Assembly (NCBI RefSeq): GCF_005503535.1
Contig: NZ_SCNN01000010.1
Coordinates: forward strand, 1-64,000
Source: Mesorhizobium comanense
Lineage (GTDB): Bacteria; Pseudomonadota; Alphaproteobacteria; Rhizobiales; Rhizobiaceae
Direction of reading: 5' to 3'
DNA length: 64,000 bases
The first letter of the stretch is position 1; each line of letters opens with the position of its first letter. Both the position numbers and the translations under genes were made by a program. Below the pieces are notes generated by a model. It saw only the letters and a list, made by a program, of their open reading frames with translations, was not told where the DNA came from and ran no database searches. Shown here one piece after another: positions 58,686-64,000 of the stretch.

Positions 58686-59357
58686 ATGAGCCAGCAGGAC
58701 CAGTTCATGTCCGCAAAACGCAGCACCTCGGCCGTCGAGCCGGATCGGCAGAGGTTCGTCGAGCCCGCGCGGCGTCGGCGCTGGCCACGCGTCGTCGGAT
58801 TTTCGTTGCTGGGGCTTGTCGTTGCGGGCCTTGGCTTTGCCGCCGGCAATTATGCCGCTATCGCCAATCTGGTCGGCAGCGCGACGGCCGCCCAGCCTGA
58901 GGCTGCCAACCCAGCGCTTCCCGACACGCCTTTCCTCCAGCACGTCAAGCAGGCCGGGGTGCAGGCCTGTTCGACCGTCTTTCCGGTGCTTGGGCAGATC
59001 TTGACGACCGGCACGAAGTACAGCGTCAAATCGCTGTGGAACGACCAGGCCGCCGACAAGCATGCCGTCCAGGCCTTTGTCGGCATGGACTATGCGACGG
59101 AACGCTACAGCGGGCCTGCCGCCGGCGTCGTTTTCGCGTCGCCCACCGCTTCGGGCTGCGAAGGGGCGATGGTGCGGGTGGCACCGTTCGCCAGCCCATG
59201 CGCCGACATCGCGTCCATTCTTCCGCAAGGCAGCAAGATCACCGACCATCTTGGGCAGGTCGAAGTGTACGAACTCGGCGGCAACGCCGGTGAGGCTCTT
59301 CTCCTGCCGACGGGCAAAAGCTGCGTGGTGATCTCCGTCGCTTCGGCGGCGAAGTAG
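58686..59357 (+). CDS. Membrane-anchored periplasmic protein of unknown function
   Basis: A 223-residue protein with an Arg-rich cytoplasmic N-terminus, one membrane helix (about residues 36-58) and a periplasmic domain of about 160 residues. The domain has four cysteines ('QACSTVFPVLG', 'ASGCEGAMV', 'SPCADIA', 'KSCVVIS'). No family recognised. It lies 13 bp after the IalB-like gene and just before the DUF4189-like gene, inside the putative adhesin operon. Its topology (signal anchor plus periplasmic Cys-rich domain) would suit an inner-membrane tether or chaperone. Confidence 0.75.
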   Translation: MSQQDQFMSAKRSTSAVEPDRQRFVEPARRRRWPRVVGFSLLGLVVAGLGFAAGNYAAIANLVGSATAAQPEAANPALPDTPFLQHVKQAGVQACSTVFPVLGQILTTGTKYSVKSLWNDQAADKHAVQAFVGMDYATERYSGPAAGVVFASPTASGCEGAMVRVAPFASPCADIASILPQGSKITDHLGQVEVYELGGNAGEALLLPTGKSCVVISVASAAK

Positions 59358-59393
59358 GTGAAGCGAATGGGATCAGGGAAAGGGGTGCCGACC

Positions 59394-59855
59394 ATGAGAT
59401 TGCAGGCTGTCACAGTTTTGGGCTTGGCCGTGTTGTGGAGCGGACAAGTCGTCTCGGCCGACCTGTTGGCGCCTTCGGAGCCCCAGCAGGAGGAAAAAGG
59501 CATCTGGGCAGCCATCGCCTACTCTCAGACCGATAGCAGATACGGCTTCTTCTGGGGCGCCGACAAGCGGCAGGAGGCGAAGGACATCGCGCAGAAGCAT
59601 TGCGAGAATGCCGGTGGAAAGGCCTGTAACGTCGTCTCCGTGTTCCGCAACCATCGCCATTGGAATGATGATGACGAGACCGGCTTTCCCTACAAGCACT
59701 GCGGTGCGCTCGCGGTGGCCGACAAGGTCGAGAACCGTTTCACGCCCTGGGGCGTGAACTCGGCCGAGACCCGCCGGGAAGCCGAAGACCTTGCTTTGCA
59801 GGCCTGCGAAGCGGCAGGGAGCAAATGCAAGGTCCGTGAATGGGTCTGCACATGA
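59394..59855 (+). CDS. DUF4189-like exported protein
   Basis: A 153-residue exported protein. The ATG at 59394 opens a signal peptide (about residues 1-22, ending V-V-S-A); a GTG and an ATG slightly upstream are also in frame. The mature chain has 'GIWAAIAYSQTDSRYGFFWG' and 'ACNVVSVFRNH'. 'CGALAVA' and 'AETRREAEDLALQACEAAG' follow, the paired Ala-Cys helical pattern of DUF4189 proteins. Function unknown. The stop overlaps the next start (ATGA). Confidence 0.75.
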   Translation: MRLQAVTVLGLAVLWSGQVVSADLLAPSEPQQEEKGIWAAIAYSQTDSRYGFFWGADKRQEAKDIAQKHCENAGGKACNVVSVFRNHRHWNDDDETGFPYKHCGALAVADKVENRFTPWGVNSAETRREAEDLALQACEAAGSKCKVREWVCT

Positions 59856-60388
59856 AGCCTGGCCTCAAGGCCGCCTCCGCATGTGGGGCAATCGTATTTT
59901 CGTTGATGTCGTCCGCTTGGGCTGAACAACAGGCAGCGGCTCCTGTGGATGGGCCGTCGTCGCTGCGCGAGGTCTACCAGGACTGGAGCGTGGCTTGCTC
60001 TATCCAGGACAATGCCAGGGTCTGTTCGCTTTCGCAGGATCAGGTCCAGCAGAACGGCCAGAGGCTGCTCGCCGTCGAGATCCAGAGGCGCGCGGACGGG
60101 TCGACGGTGGCCACCCTGCTTCTGCCCTTCGGCATCCTGCTCGATCCGGGCGTGACGCCCCAGGTCGACGATCAGCCGCCATTGTCCCGGCAGCGATTCA
60201 GGACCTGCCTGCCAACGGGTTGCCTCGCGGTGTTTTCCATCGATGCGGCGACGCTTGGAAAGCTGAGGGGAGGTTCGGTGCTGAAGCTCAACGTCACGAC
60301 CGACGCCGAGACCCCGCTGACCTTCCCGGTGTCGCTGCACGGGCTGACCGCGGCTCTCGACCGCATGGTCGCGTTGAGCGCACGGTGA
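59852..60388 (+). CDS. Second IalB-like exported protein
   Basis: A 178-residue exported protein starting at the ATG that overlaps the preceding stop by 4 bp; an ATG 12 bp upstream is also possible. A signal peptide (about residues 1-24, 'SSAWA') precedes a domain with the same cysteine spacing as the IalB-like gene at 58115: 'WSVACSIQDNARVCSLSQ' and 'FRTCLPTGCLAVF'. The two IalB-like proteins are otherwise quite different, so they are an old pair, not a recent duplication. It is the last gene of the adhesin cluster, 160 bp before the convergent transporter gene. Confidence 0.8.
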   Translation: MKPGLKAASACGAIVFSLMSSAWAEQQAAAPVDGPSSLREVYQDWSVACSIQDNARVCSLSQDQVQQNGQRLLAVEIQRRADGSTVATLLLPFGILLDPGVTPQVDDQPPLSRQRFRTCLPTGCLAVFSIDAATLGKLRGGSVLKLNVTTDAETPLTFPVSLHGLTAALDRMVALSAR

Positions 60389-60548
60389 GGAGCGTCGTTG
60401 CTGAAGGCGTCGGATCGTAAAACTCGAGACACAAGGAGCGGATCATAGGCGACCATGCGGTGAGCGGCACGCAGCCGCCCGGCCATGGTGGATCGGGAGG
60501 CCATGGCGGCCGGTGCCGTCAAGCACCGCGATGCCGCCCCGGTTGGTT

Positions 60549-63074
60549 CTACCCGGCCTTTCTGTGACGAACCAGGGAGAACGAACCGGCAGCCAGCAGC
60601 GTCAGCACGCCGACGATGCAATATTGCAGCGCCGTGTCCGCCTGGAGGAACGATGACGCGCTGATGGTCGACTGGATGAGCAAGGCGCCTGCCATGGTGG
60701 CAAGAAATGAGCCGCGGCCGCCCGTGACGGCGGCGCCGCCAAGCACGACGGCGGTTATGCTCATCAGCGTATAGTCGACGCCCGCGCTTGCCGTTCCCAT
60801 TCCCACCTGGCCTGCCAGGATGATGCCGGCCAGGCCGCTCAGGAACCCTGACAGTGTAAAGCTGATCACGGACATTCTCCCGGCGTTGACGCCGATGCGC
60901 TGGCACTGGTCGGGATCGGACCCGACGGCGCGCAGCCGCCGCCCGAAATCCGTCCTGAACAGGACAAGTTCAAGCAGCAGCGCGAGACCGATCGCCAGCC
61001 AGGCCGCGAGCGGGACCCACAGGAACATGGCCGAGAATCCGTCGGCCAGGCCCATGGCTATGGATCCGCCGGGCGTCGGGCGCAGCAGCAGCGACATGCC
61101 TTGCAAACCGACGAAAGTGCCAAGAGTCGCGGTGATCGCCGGCAGCCGTAGCCCGACGATGAGCAAGCCTTGCAACAGGCCGAACAGGGTTGCGCCCGCG
61201 AGCACCAGCAGCGTCCACAGCACGAGTTGCGCGGGCTCGAGGCTGTCGGGAAGGAGATAGGATGCGCTCACCACCACAAGCCCCATCAGCGGCCCTGTCG
61301 AGAGATCGATGCCGCCCGTGATCACCACGCAAAGCTGGGCCAGGCAGACGATGGTGAGGATGGCCATGAAGATGATCATGCTCTGGATGCTGAGCTCGGT
61401 GAGGAAGAACTCGCTGGCCCGGCTGGTCGCGAAGATGATCGCTGCCGTCAACAGCGCCAGGACGGCGATGGGGAAATGGTCGCCGCCAAGCAGCCGCGAC
61501 CACTTCACCGGGGCCTCGACCGGTTCCGTCTTCGTCTCGCGAAGGCCGGTCGCCGACAGATTGGCGCCGGTGATCAAGTGATCGGTCACCTCGTCGCCAG
61601 CCAGCTCCCGAACCACCCGGCCTCTGGCGAACACCAGCACACGGTCGCAAAGTCCTTCAAGCTCGATGCCGTCGGACGCGGCGACGACAACGCCGACGCC
61701 ATCGCTGGAGATGGCGCGCAGCTTGCGGTAGATCTCGCTGCGCGCGCCGATGTCGACGCCCTTGGTCGGTTCATCCGCCAACAGAACTTTCGGCCTGGTG
61801 GCGATTTCGCGGCCGACCAGAACCTTCTGCTGGTTGCCGCCGGAAAGCGACAAGATCGGCGACTGCGTCCCTTCGGCCCGCACATTCATATCGGATATGA
61901 TGGCCGAGGCGCTGTCACGCTCGTCGGCGCCTCGCACAAGGCCCCAGCGCGCCAAGGTCTTCATCAGGCCGGCCCCGACATTGGCCTGGATGGTCAGTTC
62001 GGAAAAGAGGCCTTCGGCATGGCGATCGTCCGATACGAAGGCGATGCCGGCGGCGCGTGCCGCATTCACACCGGTGCCGTAAGGCGCGCCGTTCAGCGTG
62101 ATCGTGCCGCTGCCGCGCGATTGCAGTCCCGCCAGGGCCCGGATGAATTCGCGCTGGCCTTGCCCCTCGACCCCGGTCAGGCCAACGATCTCGCCTGCCG
62201 CAACGTGGAGCGAAATGCCGGCGAAACCGTCGCCGGAGAGGTTGTCGACGGCAAGGACCGTTGCCCCCGCCTGTTCGGCCTTGGGCGGGAAAACCTGGTC
62301 GATGGGCCTGCCGGCGATCAGCGTGACGATCTCTTTGGTGGTAAAGGCGGAAGCCGGCCGGGAATCGACGATCTCGCCGTCGCGGATCACCGAAATGCGA
62401 TCGGCGATCTGCTGCATCTCGTGCAACCGGTGCGACACGTAGATGATGGCGACGCCGCGCGACCTGACCTGGCGCAAAACGCTGAAAAGCTTTTCGACGT
62501 CCTGGGCCTGAAAAGGTTCGGTCGGCTCATCGAGGAACAGGACTTTCGGATCACCCGCCAACGCCCGGGCGATCTCGACAACATGCTTGCGCGCCAGAGT
62601 CAGCGTATCGACGCGCTGCCCGAGCTCAACCCGCAGATGATCCGTCGCCACCATCGCCAGCAATTTCTCGGCCTTCCCGCGGCCGGCGGTGCCGGAAAAT
62701 TCGTCCGATACGAGCTGCAGGTTTTCCAGAACGGTGAGGTCCGGCAGCAGGGCAGGATGCTGGAACACGACAGCCACGCCCGCCTTGCGAATGCCGTCGA
62801 TCGACGCATCCTTGTCGATGGGATTGCCATTGAGCCGGATCTCGCCCGCGCTGCGCGGCACCACCCCCGCCACCGCCGAAATCAGCGTCGACTTGCCGGC
62901 GCCGTTTTCGCCGATGATGGCGTGTATCTCGCCGGGAAAGAAGTCGAGCGTCGCATGCTTGAGCGCATAGGCCTCGCCATAGGCCTTGGACACCTCGATC
63001 AGCGACAGCGCCGGCTCCAGGCTCACGGAGCCGGCTTGCGCGACCATCGGCGGCTTCGATGCGATGATGTTCAT
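60549..63074 (-). CDS. Ribose-type ABC importer, fused ATPase-permease
   Basis: An 841-residue fusion of an RbsA-like double ATPase (about residues 20-515) with an RbsC-like permease (about 540-841). Domain 1 has Walker A GENGAGKST and Walker B VLFLDEPTEPF. Domain 2 has the degenerate P-loop 'GVEGQGQREF', signature SLSGGNQQK and 'LLADEPTKGVDIG'. The permease part has 'CVVITGGIDLSTGPLMGL' and 'RAVGSDPDQCQRIGVN', both typical of CUT2 systems. I start at the ATG at 63074. Fusion of these two subunits is uncommon; usually they are separate genes. Downstream of a second, separate permease (63112), it should import a sugar or sugar-like compound. Confidence 0.88.
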   Translation of the reverse strand: MNIIASKPPMVAQAGSVSLEPALSLIEVSKAYGEAYALKHATLDFFPGEIHAIIGENGAGKSTLISAVAGVVPRSAGEIRLNGNPIDKDASIDGIRKAGVAVVFQHPALLPDLTVLENLQLVSDEFSGTAGRGKAEKLLAMVATDHLRVELGQRVDTLTLARKHVVEIARALAGDPKVLFLDEPTEPFQAQDVEKLFSVLRQVRSRGVAIIYVSHRLHEMQQIADRISVIRDGEIVDSRPASAFTTKEIVTLIAGRPIDQVFPPKAEQAGATVLAVDNLSGDGFAGISLHVAAGEIVGLTGVEGQGQREFIRALAGLQSRGSGTITLNGAPYGTGVNAARAAGIAFVSDDRHAEGLFSELTIQANVGAGLMKTLARWGLVRGADERDSASAIISDMNVRAEGTQSPILSLSGGNQQKVLVGREIATRPKVLLADEPTKGVDIGARSEIYRKLRAISSDGVGVVVAASDGIELEGLCDRVLVFARGRVVRELAGDEVTDHLITGANLSATGLRETKTEPVEAPVKWSRLLGGDHFPIAVLALLTAAIIFATSRASEFFLTELSIQSMIIFMAILTIVCLAQLCVVITGGIDLSTGPLMGLVVVSASYLLPDSLEPAQLVLWTLLVLAGATLFGLLQGLLIVGLRLPAITATLGTFVGLQGMSLLLRPTPGGSIAMGLADGFSAMFLWVPLAAWLAIGLALLLELVLFRTDFGRRLRAVGSDPDQCQRIGVNAGRMSVISFTLSGFLSGLAGIILAGQVGMGTASAGVDYTLMSITAVVLGGAAVTGGRGSFLATMAGALLIQSTISASSFLQADTALQYCIVGVLTLLAAGSFSLVRHRKAG

Positions 63075-63111
63075 GAGACACTCCACGCTTGCACCACTTC
63101 GTTCACCAGGA

Positions 63112-64000
63112 CTAGGCCCGATTGGGGTTGAGGAGGCCGGTGAGAGCGACGCCGCCGATGATGATGACGGCCTGGATGATCTGCTGCAGGGATCGGTCGA
63201 AACCAAGTCCGAGCACGAGCTGGCTGAGATAGGTCAGGAAGAAGGCGCCAATCACCGTGGCCATCACGCTTCCCTGTCCGCCGCCGCCAATGGAATTGGT
63301 TCCCACCACAACCGCCGCCACGGTCCACAATATGTAGTCGTTGCCGAGAAACAGGCCGGGCGTGCTGAGAAAGCCGGCAAGCAGCACGCCGGCAATGGCA
63401 TAGAGCGCCCCGGCCGCGGCATAGGTGCCGATCCGATAGAGCGTGACCGGCATGCCCAGCGCATGCGCGGCCGTGGCGTTCGCGGCGACGGCGACGAACT
63501 TTCGCCCCCAGACGGACACGTTCATGAAGCCGATCGAGGCACAGGCGATCAATGCCGCCACGTAGAGCGTGTTGGGGATGCCGAGGGTCTTGCCGATGAT
63601 TGCGGAGGACAGGACCGTCGGGGCCTTGCTTGGCACGCCGCCGGAAGCGACGAGCGCGATGCCGATCAGTACGGCGTTGACGCCGATGGTCGTCACCAAA
63701 GGCGGCAAGCGGACAATCGTGACGAACAGGCCGTTGACGATGCCGGCCACCATGCCGACCGCTATCAACAGAAGCACGTAGAGAGCGACGCTCCACGCGC
63801 CGGCTTCGACGCCCGGCAAGAGCGTTACCAGAACGGCCGAAAGGGAGATCACTCCGGCCACGGACAGGTCGAGGCCCCGCTGCTGCACGACGATGTGCTG
63901 GCCGATCGCGGCAATGGCAAGCATCGCCGCGAAGGGGAGCATGGAGAGAAGCGCCGTGGACGAGAGCGAGCTCGGCGCCGCGACGCCCCCGATACAGAGC
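63112..64000 (-). CDS. Ribose-type ABC importer permease (5' end outside window)
   Basis: RbsC-family inner-membrane permease. An ATG exists at 63942, but the frame is open to the window edge. The extra residues ('PSSLSSTALL' before 'MLPFAAMLAIAAIGQ') fit the usual family start, so I treat the gene as partial. It has 'GQHIVVQQRGLDLSVAGVI' in parts near the visible N-terminus, 'GVNAVLIGIALVASGG' and the C-terminal 'LVLGLGFDRSLQQIIQAVII' in parts. It ends 37 bp before the fused ATPase-permease. The binding protein is probably upstream, beyond the window. Confidence 0.85.
   Translation of the reverse strand, partial: LCIGGVAAPSSLSSTALLSMLPFAAMLAIAAIGQHIVVQQRGLDLSVAGVISLSAVLVTLLPGVEAGAWSVALYVLLLIAVGMVAGIVNGLFVTIVRLPPLVTTIGVNAVLIGIALVASGGVPSKAPTVLSSAIIGKTLGIPNTLYVAALIACASIGFMNVSVWGRKFVAVAANATAAHALGMPVTLYRIGTYAAAGALYAIAGVLLAGFLSTPGLFLGNDYILWTVAAVVVGTNSIGGGGQGSVMATVIGAFFLTYLSQLVLGLGFDRSLQQIIQAVIIIGGVALTGLLNPNRA

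Noticed and set aside
60511..60528. CGGTGC...GCACCG hairpin between convergent genes as a terminator
   Set aside because: Short 6-bp stem with no T-run on either side.

Overview
The window is high-GC alphaproteobacterial chromosome, almost certainly a Mesorhizobium close to M. loti. The evidence is a full set of vitamin B6 degradation enzymes of the M. loti type, recognised at the level of whole proteins and catalytic residues. A palindromic intergenic repeat typical of rhizobia and tightly packed operons with 4-bp ATGA/GTGA overlaps fit the same assignment. No rRNA, tRNA, CRISPR array, phage or insertion sequence was seen. All assignments come from reading the sequence and from family knowledge; no database search was run.

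Layout. (1) 1-2643: the C-terminal end of a large secreted adhesin made of about 240-bp MBG repeats, cut by the window edge. (2) 2656-8702, minus strand: a vitamin B12 uptake operon (btuB-btuF-btuC-btuD plus one gene of unknown function) behind a clear cobalamin riboswitch. (3) 8818-9192: a small exported protein, then two rhizobial palindromes at 9375-9487. (4) 9516-17370, minus strand: an MdtABC-type tripartite drug efflux operon. (5) 17502-27556: a catabolic regulon. It holds an SDR dehydrogenase, an aldehyde dehydrogenase, an N-formylglutamate amidohydrolase-like enzyme, an XRE-cupin regulator, a branched-chain-amino-acid-type ABC importer and a glutamine-synthetase-like ligase. Both of its control regions carry the same 19-bp near-palindrome, probably the regulator's operator. 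(6) 27623-30454, minus strand: a small exported protein, an EEP-family hydrolase and a cardiolipin synthase.

(7) 30538-50541: a complete vitamin B6 catabolic cluster. Pyridoxine 4-oxidase makes pyridoxal from pyridoxine and the pyruvate aminotransferase makes pyridoxal from pyridoxamine. Pyridoxal 4-dehydrogenase and 4-pyridoxolactonase give 4-pyridoxate. The 4-pyridoxate dehydrogenase, FHMPC dehydrogenase, HMPDC decarboxylase, MHPC oxygenase and AAMS hydrolase then take it to acetate, succinic semialdehyde, ammonia and CO2. Embedded among them are a GntR regulator, two complete and unrelated ABC importers (a NMT1/THI5 type and a BMP/nucleoside type), two conserved genes without assigned function (AA_synth and PEBP families) and one small secreted protein on the opposite strand. 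(8) 51235-53431: a small conserved-looking ORF and two related AraC-type regulators, the second reduced to its DNA-binding domain. (9) 53626-60388: a giant trimeric autotransporter adhesin followed closely by four small exported or membrane-anchored genes (two IalB-like, one DUF4189-like, one unknown), a likely surface-adhesion operon. (10) 60549-64000, minus strand: a ribose-type ABC importer with a fused ATPase-permease and a second permease cut by the window edge.

The points most worth following up are the probable B6-vitamer importers, the XRE-cupin regulon with its shared operator, the adhesin/IalB operon, and the uncharacterised last gene of the B12 operon.
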